Source of the DNA: an uncultured Blastocatellia bacterium
GTDB taxonomy: Bacteria > Acidobacteriota > Blastocatellia > Chloracidobacteriales > Chloracidobacteriaceae
Reading direction: 5' to 3'
Assembly (NCBI GenBank): GCA_937934745.1
Contig: CALGZC010000045.1
Span: 1 to 38,724, forward strand
Length of the DNA stretch: 38,724 nt
Numbering within the stretch: position 1 is the stretch's first letter; every line of letters starts with the position of its first letter. Made by a program: the position numbers and the translations under genes. Positions 1 through 10,821 of this stretch are shown here, piece after piece. The notes under the pieces are model-generated. The model was not told the DNA's origin, did no database searches, and worked only from the letters and a program-made list of their open reading frames with translations.

Positions 1-335
1 GCGCCGACCGGGACGGTAGCCGTGATCTGCGTTGAACTGTTGACCGTAAACGTCGCGTTGACGCCGTTAAAGCGAACCGCCTGCGTACCGCCAAAGTTGT
101 CGCCGAAGATGGTGACGCTTGTGCCCACCGGACCCGACGGCGGAGAAAAGCTGCTAATCAACGGCAGTCCAGGCGTTGTGGAGTCAAGCACGACAAACGG
201 CTGCGCACTGGTTGTCACGCCATCATCTGTCTCGACGGTGATCGGGCCCGTCGTCGCGCCGACCGGGACGGTGGCCGTAATCTGCGTTGAACTGTTGACC
301 GTGAACACGGCGTTGACCCCGTTGAAGCGAACCGC
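1..335. repeat. Tandem 255-bp repeat coding for IPT/TIG units
   Basis: The sequence starting at position 1 recurs starting at position 256. In the first 80 bases of the two copies I count about eight differences. The period is exactly 85 codons, so each copy adds one whole immunoglobulin-like domain in frame. The left copy runs off the window, so the number of units is unknown. Confidence 0.85.
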
Positions 336-692
336 TTCCACGTCGTCAAAGCCGGCGCCGAAGATGGCGACGCTTGTGCCTACCGGCCCGGATAACGGAG
401 TGAATTCGATGATTGCCGGCGGGCCGCCCATCACCGATGCCTTGATGCGATAACTCGACGCGGACGCTTTCCCGGCTCGATGGTGTGCGGCGCAGCGTGG
501 CCCGCGACTTCCGGCCTGGCTTGCCACATGCGGATGCTCTAGACCATCTTCAACCGTTAGGGATGCAACAGGTGTTTGCCGCCCGGATGAAGCGTGAATG
601 ACTGGCGACGCAGCGGGCAGGGTCGCGGCAATGAGAAAGGTGACTCCGCAGAAGAACCAGACCATCGCCCATTTGCATAAAGCGTTACGCAT
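1..692 (-). CDS. Secreted IPT/TIG-repeat protein, 5' part (partial)
   Basis: I translated this by hand on the minus strand. The frame is open from ATG at 692 to the left window edge, about 230 codons, so the 3' end is missing. The start follows a GGAG about nine bases upstream. The N-terminus has a Sec-type signal: basic MRNALCK, a hydrophobic stretch (FFCGVTFLIAATL), then small residues near VIHA. After a linker of about 60 residues come IPT/TIG immunoglobulin-like units with the hallmarks PLSGPVGTSVAIFG, VRFNGVNA and STQITATVPVGA. One complete unit and most of a second are visible, with an exact 255-bp (85-residue) period and roughly 90% DNA identity over the stretch compared. TIG domains are common in bacterial surface and adhesion proteins, so an extracellular structural or adhesive role is likely. 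Ligand and total length are unknown. Confidence 0.85.
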   Translation of the reverse strand, partial: MRNALCKWAMVWFFCGVTFLIAATLPAASPVIHASSGRQTPVASLTVEDGLEHPHVASQAGSRGPRCAAHHRAGKASASSYRIKASVMGGPPAIIEFTPLSGPVGTSVAIFGAGFDDVEAVRFNGVNAVFTVNSSTQITATVPVGATTGPITVETDDGVTTSAQPFVVLDSTTPGLPLISSFSPPSGPVGTSVTIFGDNFGGTQAVRFNGVNATFTVNSSTQITATVPVG

Positions 693-990
693 GGGTCTAA
701 TCTCCATTGTCGAATCATCGGGGTGACACAACGTGGATTGTCTGTGGGGTAACAAGCCAAGCACGTTTTGCCGGAGGACGCGAAATAGTTAGGCCAAACC
801 AAAACGCGCTAAGTGAAGATAATTAGCTTAGATCGAGCGTAGCTGAGCTGTCCCAGGTTTGCCAACGGTCGCGTTTCCCAACATCTAAGCTTGTCTTTCG
901 GAGACAGCTCTGGCTTCGCCTGACCGCCTGAGCCGTGAGCAGGTAAATGTCGGCCGGCGCGGCGTGGCATTCAGCCGCAGCGCGGAATTC
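693..990. other. Intergenic stretch upstream of the TIG gene, no gene seen
   Basis: About 300 bases between the 3' end of the UbiB-family gene and the TIG-repeat gene, both on the minus strand. I see no plausible coding sequence. It contains a 9-bp inverted repeat (825-833 with 883-891) and a small hairpin at 888-909 (stem TGTCT/AGACA with a TTCGG loop, extended by AGC/GCT across one bulge). Neither is followed by a T-tract, so I do not call a terminator. A promoter for the TIG gene should lie here but no convincing -35/-10 pair stood out. Confidence 0.5.
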
Positions 991-2532
991 TTAAGAAGGA
1001 AGGGTCAAGCGCGGGGATTGGACATTTTGCGGCGGCGCGCCCTGCCACATCCGCCGGACGAAATCCTTGGCATAGGAAACTTTCTTCCGCTGCATCACAC
1101 GGCTCAGGTAGGCGTCAAACCGCTCGGCGAAGACTTCGGCGGCGTAGCGCAGCGCCGTGGCCGCCGGCACGATGCGGGCGATGAGCTTGAAGCCGACGCG
1201 CTTGGCAATCGGGACGGCGTCCCGGATGCTGTCGAAGTGATTGTCGAAGCGAATGGCCACACCTTCAATAAGTGTTGCCATGCGGAAGAGATACACCATT
1301 TGCCTGGGCATGCGCAGGTGGTGCAGGATGCGCGTCTTTTCAAAGAGCTGCTCAACCGCCAGTTGCACCTGGCGCTGATGCGTGCGCGCCAAGTGCCGCA
1401 GGTTCATGATCGTTTCCGTCACATAGGCGAGCTGCTCTGCCGGCGCGCTTGGATCGACCATTTCCAGCTCATACAGCTTGGCGACGACTTCATCGTATTG
1501 GTTTGCATTCGCCGCCAGGATCAGTCCCAGGAAGCGGTCGCGCGTCACCGGGTCCAGCTCATCCACCATGCCGTAGTCGAGCAGGATGATGTCGCCGCGC
1601 CGGTTGATCAGGATGTTGCCCGGATGCGGGTCGGCGTGAAAAAAGCCGTGCACCAGCAGTTGCGAGAAGACGATTTCTAGCAACGCCTCGACGAGTTCGC
1701 CCAGGTCAAGCCCGTAGCTGCGAATGGTCTCCACCGCGTCAATGCGCACGCCTTCGCAGAATTCCATCACCAGCAGGTCTTCGTGAGTCAACTCATGGAC
1801 AATTGCCGGGATGACAAGCCGTGGGTGCCGTGGCTGCTGGGCGCGCAAGCGTTCGGCGTTCTGCGCCTCAATACGAAAATCCAACTCCCCAACAACAATT
1901 CGTTTGTACTCGGCAAACAACACCTCAAATCCACGGTACAGGTAATGTTCGCCAAAGAGGGGACGCAGCCATTCCAGCAGGGTACTCAAAATGGCGTTGT
2001 CGAGCGTGATCGTTTCCACCACGTTCGGGCGCCGAATTTTGACGACCACATCCACCCCCCTGTAGCGCGCGCGATGCACCTGTCCGACCGAAGCCGAAGC
2101 AATGGCGTTGGGGTCGAAGTCGCTGAACAGCTCGTCCGGAGATTTCCCCGTGCGGCGGCGGATGACCGCACTGACGTAATCCATCCCTGCCGCCGGCGTT
2201 TGGTCGAGCAGCCGGGCGAATTCGCGCGCGTAAATTTTGGGCACCAAGTCCTCGCGCACGGCCAGAATCTGCGACAGCTTGATGTAAGAAGTGCCAAGCC
2301 GGGCAAAGGTGTCCACCAGCTTCTTGGCGCGATGGGCATGTTGGTCGTCGGTCAACTCGCGCGGCGCACCCCACTTGATCCAGCGTCGCCGGTCGCGCAA
2401 AAAGCTCACCAGGAAAGGCAACAGGGCGATGGAAACGACCAGAAAGCGTTGCACATGACGCAGGTTATCGCGAAATGACAGTGCGCGAGAGACAACCGGA
2501 CCATCAAGTGTCAGGGCAGCCATAGCCATCAC
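991..2532 (-). CDS. UbiB/ABC1/ADCK-family atypical protein kinase-like ATPase
   Basis: A 513-residue member of the UbiB (ABC1/COQ8) family, membrane-associated ATPases needed for ubiquinone or related isoprenoid-quinone biosynthesis and lipid homeostasis. Visible landmarks: the N-terminal family helix motif read here as KLSQILAVREDLVP, the Ala-rich nucleotide loop IASASVGQVHRA, the VVVKIRRP lysine strand, the catalytic block HADPHPGN and the metal-binding LLDYG. The family's KxGQ motif is normally glycine at the third position; here it is serine (KLSQ). A hydrophobic stretch (LVVSIALLPFLVSFL) lies near residue 35. Start codons GTG 2532, ATG 2529 and ATG 2523 are all possible; GGGAGG at 2546-2551 favours the first two. 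No quinone biosynthesis genes adjoin it, so its exact substrate pathway is not shown. Confidence 0.9.
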   Translation of the reverse strand: MMAMAALTLDGPVVSRALSFRDNLRHVQRFLVVSIALLPFLVSFLRDRRRWIKWGAPRELTDDQHAHRAKKLVDTFARLGTSYIKLSQILAVREDLVPKIYAREFARLLDQTPAAGMDYVSAVIRRRTGKSPDELFSDFDPNAIASASVGQVHRARYRGVDVVVKIRRPNVVETITLDNAILSTLLEWLRPLFGEHYLYRGFEVLFAEYKRIVVGELDFRIEAQNAERLRAQQPRHPRLVIPAIVHELTHEDLLVMEFCEGVRIDAVETIRSYGLDLGELVEALLEIVFSQLLVHGFFHADPHPGNILINRRGDIILLDYGMVDELDPVTRDRFLGLILAANANQYDEVVAKLYELEMVDPSAPAEQLAYVTETIMNLRHLARTHQRQVQLAVEQLFEKTRILHHLRMPRQMVYLFRMATLIEGVAIRFDNHFDSIRDAVPIAKRVGFKLIARIVPAATALRYAAEVFAERFDAYLSRVMQRKKVSYAKDFVRRMWQGAPPQNVQSPRLTLPS

Positions 2533-2751
2533 AGATAAAGCGAAACCTCCCAGCGCGGCTTATGACGGTTTCGCCGAGTTGAACGTGACGCGGGCTTGCA
2601 CCTTAGCAAACAACAGTTTGCCGATGCATCACGTTCGCGCGCCAATGCGGACGGGGGTAGAGCAAACAACGCATTCATTGCGCACCCGGAGCGTAGCCGG
2701 CACCGGCACACGCGTCAGTTTGCCTGCACACTGTTGCGCACCAAACGCCCC
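2533..2751. other. Divergent intergenic region, 5' half
   Basis: Gap between the minus-strand UbiB-family gene and the plus-strand clp gene train; together with the following bases to 2862 it spans 330 bp. It carries the ribosome-binding site for the UbiB-family gene (2546-2551, minus) and leads into the sigma-54 element at 2752. No coding sequence with family resemblance was found in either strand. Confidence 0.5.
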
Positions 2752-2767
2752 TGGCACACCCCTTGCA
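2752..2767 (+). promoter_or_regulatory. Sigma-54 (-24/-12) promoter upstream of the clpS-clpA gene train
   Basis: The bases read TGGCACACCCCTTGCA, an exact fit to the core consensus TGGCAC-N5-TTGCW, with GG at 2753-2754 and GC at 2765-2766. Transcription would start near 2778, about 85 bases before the ATG at 2863. It points at the small Cys-rich gene, clpS and clpA. An enhancer-binding protein of the sigma-54 class is encoded at 16185-19175. Upstream activator sites were not identified. Confidence 0.75.
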
Positions 2768-2862
2768 GCGTAGGGGTGCGGTTGCGACAGGTGCCGGAAG
2801 TTGCGCTACTATTTACACGGCTGTTGAAGCTCAACCGTTCACCGACGTACGAGGGCACCGCC

Positions 2863-3063
2863 ATGCAGTTCTGGCTCACACTGATCGCCGTTGTCATTGC
2901 CGCCGGTTTCCTGCTCAACCGGGGGTGGCAGGCAGTGCACCGTCTGCTTTCACTAGGCCCTGCCTGCGGTGGTGGGTGCGGCTGTATGCGGTCGGAAAAC
3001 GGCCAGGTTATCCGGCCATCACACGAATCCAAAGCGACCATCGAGCCAATCCAGTTGGGATGA
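2863..3063 (+). CDS. Small Cys-rich single-pass membrane protein (FeoB-associated-like)
   Basis: A 66-residue protein with one N-terminal membrane helix (LTLIAVVIAAGFLL) followed by a short basic stretch and a cysteine cluster ACGGGCGCM. This layout (one helix, then a CxxxCxC-like tail) resembles the FeoB-associated Cys-rich membrane protein family, which accompanies ferrous iron transporters; the metal role is inferred, and no feoA/feoB is nearby. The start ATG 2863 is preceded by GAGGG at 2851-2855 with good spacing. The frame is open further upstream but that part has no signal-like features. It lies directly downstream of the sigma-54 element, and its TGA (3061-3063) touches the start of clpS, so the two are likely cotranscribed and translationally coupled. 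Confidence 0.7.
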   Translation: MQFWLTLIAVVIAAGFLLNRGWQAVHRLLSLGPACGGGCGCMRSENGQVIRPSHESKATIEPIQLG

Positions 3064-3069
3064 TTGCGT

Positions 3070-3390
3070 ATGCCGAACCCTGTACCGGATCGAGATGAAG
3101 GGCTACTCGTCGAAGAACAAACCACGACGAAAGAGCCGCCGATGTATCGCGTTTTGCTCCACAACGATGACTACACGACCATGCCGTTTGTCGTGTACGT
3201 TCTCCAGCACATTTTCCACCATTCAGAGAGCGAAGCGACGCGCATTATGCTCAACGTGCATCGGCGGGGCATTGGCGTTGCCGGCATCTACCCGTACGAG
3301 ATTGCCGAGACCAAAATGATGCAGACCATTCAACTGGCACGCGCCAACGAGTTTCCGCTGTTGTGCACCATTGAGCCAACGGACTCGTGA
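3070..3390 (+). CDS. clpS: ClpS, N-degron adaptor of the Clp protease
   Basis: About 106 residues. ClpS binds proteins with destabilising N-terminal residues (N-degrons) and hands them to ClpA for degradation by ClpAP in the cytoplasm. The family core is clear: YRVLLHNDDYTTMPFVVYVL with the Asp-Asp pair of the N-degron pocket, then HHSESEATRIMLNVHRRG and GIYPYEIAETK. The first 25 or so residues form the variable flexible extension that ClpA engages. I prefer ATG 3070 (GGGA at 3057-3060); TTG 3064, immediately after the previous stop, is an alternative. It overlaps or abuts genes on both sides, and clpA follows one gene later, the usual partnership although most genomes have clpS directly next to clpA. 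Confidence 0.95.
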   Translation: MPNPVPDRDEGLLVEEQTTTKEPPMYRVLLHNDDYTTMPFVVYVLQHIFHHSESEATRIMLNVHRRGIGVAGIYPYEIAETKMMQTIQLARANEFPLLCTIEPTDS

Positions 3391-3842
3391 TGGATCCCGC
3401 CGCGCTCAACTGCCTCCGCTGCCTGGGGTTGGTGCAAATTGCGGTTTGGCTGGTCACGGTCCTTTCGCTGCTTAATGTGGGCATTGACTACGTCAGAACC
3501 GCCTGGAAGCCGCAGGGGGAAGGCGTCGGGGGGCTGTCCGGGCTTTTCGGCGCGCTGGTGCTCATTGCCGGGACGCCCTTGCTCGGCGCCGGTCTGTGGG
3601 TCGACTGGAAGCTGCGCCAAGGCGACTGGCGGACGAAACCCGTCGCCTTTGCGCCGGCGCTGGTCTTGCTGCCGCCGGGCGGCGTTGCCGCTCTGACGGT
3701 TGGTGTCTGGGCGGCCAATGCTGCTGCCCCCTTACCCTGGAGCCCGTGGCTCGGCGTCTCAGTCGCGTATGGACTTTTCTTGGCGGCGCCGATCAATGCC
3801 GGCTATGTCACCGTCGAGACCTTTTCGCGGTCCGGCTCGTGA
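3390..3842 (+). CDS. Unknown integral membrane protein between clpS and clpA
   Basis: A 150-residue protein that I cannot assign to a family. It has about four hydrophobic segments: residues near 10-30 (LVQIAVWLVTVLSLLNVG), near 50-65 (LFGALVLIAGTPLLGAGLWV), near 85-110 (FAPALVLLPPGGVAALTVGVWAA) and near 120-140 (WLGVSVAYGLFLAAPI). A charged loop (DWKLRQGDWRTKP) separates the second and third. Its ATG shares one base with the clpS stop codon (TGATG; an in-frame GTG at 3387 is the alternative), so translation is coupled to clpS. The position between the adaptor and its unfoldase is unusual and suggests cotranscription, but nothing in the sequence shows a link to proteolysis. Confidence 0.75.
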   Translation: MDPAALNCLRCLGLVQIAVWLVTVLSLLNVGIDYVRTAWKPQGEGVGGLSGLFGALVLIAGTPLLGAGLWVDWKLRQGDWRTKPVAFAPALVLLPPGGVAALTVGVWAANAAAPLPWSPWLGVSVAYGLFLAAPINAGYVTVETFSRSGS

Positions 3843-3961
3843 AGGCGCGCGAAAGAGGGCGCTTTGAAAGCGGCGCTTCGCAGCGGCGCAGGTCGCGTCG
3901 AGGGCGATCTGGTGCGCAGGACTTTTACCCCTGCCGGTTGCCGTTCTATGCTGAGGGGCAA

Positions 3962-3977
3962 CGGCCTGACAAGGCCG
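3962..3977 (+). terminator. Small hairpin before clpA, possible weak terminator or attenuator
   Basis: CGGCCT and AGGCCG form a perfect 6-bp stem around the loop GACA, and CTTTT follows about nine bases later. The gap before the T-run is too long for a strong intrinsic terminator. It sits in the 178-base space before clpA, so it could tune readthrough from the clpS segment. Confidence 0.25.
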
Positions 3978-4020
3978 ACTGACTTGCTTTTGCACTTCCA
4001 CGGGGTGGCTTTGATCTACT

Positions 4021-6284
<2,264 letters not shown>

Positions 6285-6288
<4 letters not shown>

Positions 6289-7496
6289 CCAGCGCAGTTG
6301 CGAACGGCACATCGGTGCTCATCATTGGAAGCGGGATTGCCGGGACAACCTTCGCCCACCACTGTGCGCGCCGAGGGATAGCAGTGACCGTCCTGGAGCA
6401 AGATACCGAAGCCGGCGGCGCACTCCGGTCACACCGCTTTGTCAAAGGCAATGGCTTCTGGGCAGAACTCGGCGCGCACACCTGTTACAACAGTTACGGC
6501 ACGCTGCTTTCCTTGATCGAGGACTGCGGACTGCTCCCTTACCTGCGCCCGCGTGCCAAGGTCGGCTTCAAGTTTCTTGTCAGCAACCAGATTAAATCCA
6601 TTTCGTCGCAACTCCACTTCCTAGAGGCCGCTTGGCATCTCCCGTTCGGGCTGCGGACGAAGAAAGCCGGTCGTAGCGTTGCGGATTACTACACCCGTCT
6701 GCTTGGGGCGAACAACTACCGCGATGTGCTGTCACCGGCGTTCAATGCCGTGATGTGTCAGGCAGCAGGGGATTTGCCGGCCGAGATGCTCTTCAAGAAA
6801 CGTCCCCGCCGCACCGATGTCCAACGCACCTATACCCTCCCACAGGGTCTCCAGGGGATCATCACCGCGGCCCTGACGCAACCGGGTGTGCGTTTGGTGA
6901 CGGGCTGTGAGGTCGTTGGCGTGGAACGCGCCGAAGCGGGCTTTGAAGTCTCAACGGCCGGGGGTGACACCTACCAAGCGCGACTGCTAGTTGTTGCGAC
7001 ACCGGCCAACGTCGCTGCCCGGCTCCTGCGGTACGCCTTTCCGTCAGTATCCGAGAAACTGTCCCGCATCCGCGTCGAGACCATTGAAACAGTCGGCATC
7101 CTCGTTCCAAAGGCAGCCCTTCGCGTGCCGCCTGTTGCCGGCTTGATTGCCCGCGATGACTTGTTCTATTCAGCCGTATCACGCGATGTCGTGCCGGATC
7201 AGACCTGGCGGAGTTTTGTGTTCCATTTCAAGCCGGGCAAACTTGACGCGGAAGGCAAGGTACGACGCATTGCCGAGGTCCTCGGCATTGCGCCGGTGGG
7301 CATTGTTGAAACCGTGTTTCGCACCAACATCTTGCCCTCGCCACGGGTCGGCCACGCAGCACTTGTGGAAAGTCTCGACGCTACCCTGGCCGGCATACCG
7401 CTCTTTCTGGTTGGGAACTATTTTGAAGGCGTCTCGATTGAAGACTGCGCGGTGCGTGCCGTGAAAGAGTTCCACCGATTGATCTCGCTCACATGA
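6285..7496 (+). CDS. FAD-dependent amine oxidase/protoporphyrinogen oxidase-like flavoprotein
   Basis: A 403-residue flavoprotein. The N-terminal Rossmann motif VLIIGSGIAGTTFAHHCARR with the following LEQDTEAGGALRS is the dinucleotide-binding signature of the flavin amine oxidase superfamily that includes HemY/CgoX porphyrinogen oxidases, phytoene desaturases and monoamine oxidases. The C-terminal GNYFEGVSIEDCAVRA resembles the FAD-closing segment of porphyrinogen oxidases, whose end typically reads GNxxxGVGixDCI. A protoporphyrinogen or coproporphyrinogen oxidase role is therefore plausible but not proven; at about 400 residues it is shorter than typical HemY (about 450-470). GTG 6285 overlaps the clpA stop by four bases. 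No heme genes adjoin it. Confidence 0.75.
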
Positions 7497-7530
7497 GTTC
7501 TCACGCACCTGAGCGCCGGCACAGGATGGA

Positions 7531-8079
7531 ATGTTTTGGAAACCGTTGCTTCAAGCACTTACCTTCGGTCTCGGTGGGACGGCCCTGGGTGCCACCGTAG
7601 CGTTCATTGCCGGTTATGTGTTTCGAAGCTCCTTTGGCGAGGACAATGTCCCCCTGTTGTGGGTCGTGGGTGGCATCGCCGGTCTTGTCCTAGGCCTGTC
7701 CCAAGTATCCTGGAAGAAGAAACGGCGGCGGCGGCGTCACCGCCCGCAAGTCGTCCTACCGCCAATGCAGCCACCGGGCAAGCACAGTAGCCAGGAAAAG
7801 GACACGGCGGACCACACCCTGACTGTGCAGGGCGACAGCGCGGACAGCAGTTTGTTCTGCCAAGCGACAAATGCCACACTTGAGGAGCTGCGGAACGTGC
7901 GCGTTTGTGACATCCGCCTGGATAGTGACGGGAGACCGCTCAGCATTCGCCTGCGGCAAGGTCAGGAAGAACGGGAAGTATTTCTTGTGCATGACCACCA
8001 CTGCGAGATTGTCGCGAGAGTACTGGCCGAAGCCCTCCGCCGCGAGCCGGGCAACCTGCGGGCCAAACTCTTTGTCTGA
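7531..8079 (+). CDS. Unknown membrane-anchored protein
   Basis: A 182-residue protein of no family I recognise. Two N-terminal hydrophobic helices (LQALTFGLGGTALGATVAFI near residues 8-28 and LLWVVGGIAGLVLGL near 43-57) are followed by a very basic run KKKRRRRRHR, a proline/serine-rich linker and a soluble domain of about 85 residues ending in LFV. The basic run after the second helix predicts that the C-terminal domain is cytoplasmic. ATG 7531 begins 34 bases after the flavoprotein gene, consistent with cotranscription. Confidence 0.7.
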   Translation: MFWKPLLQALTFGLGGTALGATVAFIAGYVFRSSFGEDNVPLLWVVGGIAGLVLGLSQVSWKKKRRRRRHRPQVVLPPMQPPGKHSSQEKDTADHTLTVQGDSADSSLFCQATNATLEELRNVRVCDIRLDSDGRPLSIRLRQGQEEREVFLVHDHHCEIVARVLAEALRREPGNLRAKLFV

Positions 8080-8151
8080 GGCGGCTTTTCCATCCCGATT
8101 TGTGATAGCTTCCGTGGCTGTACGTCTCACTCCTGTTTGAACCAACCGGGT

Positions 8152-10818
8152 ATGCCGACGACCGAAGAGTTACGGCTGGCAGAGTCAGCCGCACGCACGA
8201 AACACTGGAAGCGGTGGGGTCCCTACGTGAGCGAGCGGGCCTGGGGGACGGTACGCGAGGATTACAGTCCGCAGGGTGATGCCTGGAACTATTTTCCCTA
8301 TGAACACAGTCGCTCGAAAGCCTACCGCTGGGGCGAAGACGGTCTGGCCGGGATTTGCGACCGGCGGCAAATTCTCTGCTTCGCACTGGCGCTGTGGAAT
8401 GCACGCGATCCGCACCTGAAGGAACGCCTGTTCGGTCTGACCGGCCCACAGGGCAACCACGGCGAGGATGTCAAAGAGTATTACTTTTACCTCGACTCGA
8501 CGCCGACCCACAGCTACATGAAGTGGCTGTACAAATACCCGCAGGCACGGTTTCCCTACGAAACACTGGTGCACTTTGGACAGGTCCGCTCCCGGCGTGA
8601 ACCCGAATACGAACTGCTCGACACCGGGGTCTTTGATGGTGACCGCTACTTTGATGTGTTTGTCGAGTACGCCAAGGCCGATGTGGACGACATTGTGATC
8701 CGCATCACGGTCGTCAACCGTGGCCCTGACCGCGCCCCGCTCCACGTGCTGCCGACCCTCTGGTTTCGCAACACGTGGTCCTGGTCACCGACAACGGCGG
8801 CTAAGCCGTACATTCAGCAGATTGAAGACCTGGGCCGCACGCGTGTCATGGCCTGTGATCATCCGACGCTGGGGAATCGCTGGCTCTACTGTGCTGACAG
8901 GCCCGACCTGCTCTTCACAGAGAACGAAACCAACCTCGAGCGACTCTATGGTGTGCCGAACCGCACGCCCTACGTCAAAGACGGGGTCAACGACTACCTT
9001 GTCAACGGCCGGACGGAGGCTGTCAATCCGGCGCACACCGGGACAAAAGCGGCTGCCCACTACCGGCTTGAACTTGAAGGCGGCGCTACGGCAACACTCT
9101 GGCTGCGGCTGTGTAACTTCGACCCGGAGACATTGCGCGGCGAGCCATTCGGGCCGGCCGTGCGCATCATGGCAGCGCGGCAGGCGGAAGCCGATGAGTT
9201 CTATGCGACGCGGATTCCCGAAACGCTTTCCAAGGATGCAAAAAACGTGATGCGGCAGGCGTTTGCCGGCTTGCTCTGGACGAAGCAGTTTTATGCCTAT
9301 GAGGTTGATGCCTGGCTGGATGGCGATCCACTCCAACCGCCCCCGCCGGCGGAGCGCCGCCGGGGGCGCAACCACAACTGGCGCCACCTCCACTGTGAGG
9401 ATGTCATCTCCATGCCGGACAAATGGGAATACCCCTGGTTTGCAGCGTGGGACTTGGCTTTTCACTGTGTGCCGCTCGCGCTTGTGGATAGCAATTTTGC
9501 CAAGCAGCAGCTCATCCTTATGTTGCGCGAGTGGTACATGCATCCCAACGGGCAGCTTCCGGCCTACGAGTGGTCGTTTGACGACGTCAATCCTCCGGTG
9601 CATGCCTGGGCCGCCTGGCGCGTTTACAAGATCGAGAAAAAGCGCACCGGCACAGGAGATACGGCGTTTCTAGAACGCATCTTCCACAAGCTGCTCCTGA
9701 ACTTCACCTGGTGGATCAACCGCAAGGACGCCGACGGCAGCAACATCTTTGAGGGAGGTTTCCTTGGGTTGGACAATATCGGCGTCTTCGACCGGAGCGC
9801 CACACTGCCGACCGGCGGCACGCTTCAGCAGTCCGACGCCACAAGCTGGATGGGCATGTACTGCCTCAACATGCTGGCCATTGCGCTGGAACTCGCGCGC
9901 CAGGACATTGTGTATGAGGACGTGGCAAGCAAGTTCTACGAGCATTTCCTCTACATAGCCAATGCGCTGAGCCACCGGGAAGACACGGCCGGTGGCTCGC
10001 TGTGGGACGAACAAGATGGTTTTTACTATGACGCCGTGGCATTTCCGAACGGGCAGCGGCTGCAACTGCGCGTCCGTTCGATGGTGGGGCTAATTCCACT
10101 CTTCGCCGTGCAGATGATGGAGAGTTGGTGGCTGGAGCAGTTGCCCGGTTTCCGGCGGCGCATGGACTGGTTTGTGCGCAACCGCCCTGAACTCGTCAAC
10201 GGCATTGTCTCGGTGGATGCCCAGGGCAATGTTGTCCAGCAGTTGTTGTCGCTGCCGAATACGGCCCAACTGCGGCGCCTCCTGCGTGTCATGCTGGATG
10301 AGAACGAGTTTCTTTCGCCGTACGGCATCCGGTCGGTGTCACGTTACCATCTGGCCAATCCTTATGTCTTGCGCGTGGGCGGGCAGGAATACCGCGTGGA
10401 CTACGACCCGGCGGAGTCTTCGATCCCCATGTTCGGCGGCAACTCGAACTGGCGCGGGCCGATTTGGTTTCCGGTGAATTTTCTCATCATCGAGTCGCTC
10501 CAGAAGTTTCATCACTTCTACGGGGACAGCTTCAAGGTGGAGTGCCCGACCGGTTCGGGCGTCCTCATGACGTTGTGGGAGGTCGCGGCGGAGTTGTCAC
10601 GGCGGTTGTCACGGATTTTTCTCCGTGACCGCGCAGGCAACCGTCCGGTGTATCGCCATCCGGGGATGGAGCGCTTCAACACCGATCCGCACTGGCGCGA
10701 TCTGGTGTTGTTTTATGAATACTTCCACGGCGATACTGGCGCTGGCCTGGGCGCAAGCCACCAGACCGGCTGGACGGGGTTAGTGGCGAAACTCCTCGCC
10801 CAGAGCGGTGAAGGATAG
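8152..10818 (+). CDS. GH63-type glucosidase (mannosyl-oligosaccharide glucosidase-like)
   Basis: About 888 residues from ATG 8152 (TTG 8137 would add five). The sequence resembles the large bacterial glucosidases of glycoside hydrolase clan G (GH63 and MGH1-like). An N-terminal beta-rich part ([20 protein letters not shown]) is followed by a C-terminal (alpha/alpha)6 barrel with the conserved segments [47 protein letters not shown] and [12 protein letters not shown], which carry the acidic residues expected of the active site. No signal peptide is visible, so it probably acts in the cytoplasm, for example on trehalose-like, glucosylglycerate-like or storage oligosaccharides. The natural substrate is not shown. 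It ends three bases before aspS. Confidence 0.85.
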   Translation: MPTTEELRLAESAARTKHWKRWGPYVSERAWGTVREDYSPQGDAWNYFPYEHSRSKAYRWGEDGLAGICDRRQILCFALALWNARDPHLKERLFGLTGPQGNHGEDVKEYYFYLDSTPTHSYMKWLYKYPQARFPYETLVHFGQVRSRREPEYELLDTGVFDGDRYFDVFVEYAKADVDDIVIRITVVNRGPDRAPLHVLPTLWFRNTWSWSPTTAAKPYIQQIEDLGRTRVMACDHPTLGNRWLYCADRPDLLFTENETNLERLYGVPNRTPYVKDGVNDYLVNGRTEAVNPAHTGTKAAAHYRLELEGGATATLWLRLCNFDPETLRGEPFGPAVRIMAARQAEADEFYATRIPETLSKDAKNVMRQAFAGLLWTKQFYAYEVDAWLDGDPLQPPPPAERRRGRNHNWRHLHCEDVISMPDKWEYPWFAAWDLAFHCVPLALVDSNFAKQQLILMLREWYMHPNGQLPAYEWSFDDVNPPVHAWAAWRVYKIEKKRTGTGDTAFLERIFHKLLLNFTWWINRKDADGSNIFEGGFLGLDNIGVFDRSATLPTGGTLQQSDATSWMGMYCLNMLAIALELARQDIVYEDVASKFYEHFLYIANALSHREDTAGGSLWDEQDGFYYDAVAFPNGQRLQLRVRSMVGLIPLFAVQMMESWWLEQLPGFRRRMDWFVRNRPELVNGIVSVDAQGNVVQQLLSLPNTAQLRRLLRVMLDENEFLSPYGIRSVSRYHLANPYVLRVGGQEYRVDYDPAESSIPMFGGNSNWRGPIWFPVNFLIIESLQKFHHFYGDSFKVECPTGSGVLMTLWEVAAELSRRLSRIFLRDRAGNRPVYRHPGMERFNTDPHWRDLVLFYEYFHGDTGAGLGASHQTGWTGLVAKLLAQSGEG

Positions 10819-10821
10819 ATC

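Noticed and set aside
22-453. Plus-strand open frame with internal repeats
   Set aside because: It is the antisense of the IPT/TIG repeats; the minus-strand reading gives clear domain motifs and a signal peptide.
964-2478. Plus-strand open frames opposite the UbiB-family gene
   Set aside because: The minus strand encodes a full-length UbiB protein with all catalytic blocks; the plus frames have no family features.
2782-2812. Sigma-70-like TTGCGA and TACTAT upstream of the small Cys-rich gene
   Set aside because: The spacer is 19 bases and both boxes are weak, while a perfect sigma-54 element lies immediately upstream; kept only as an alternative.
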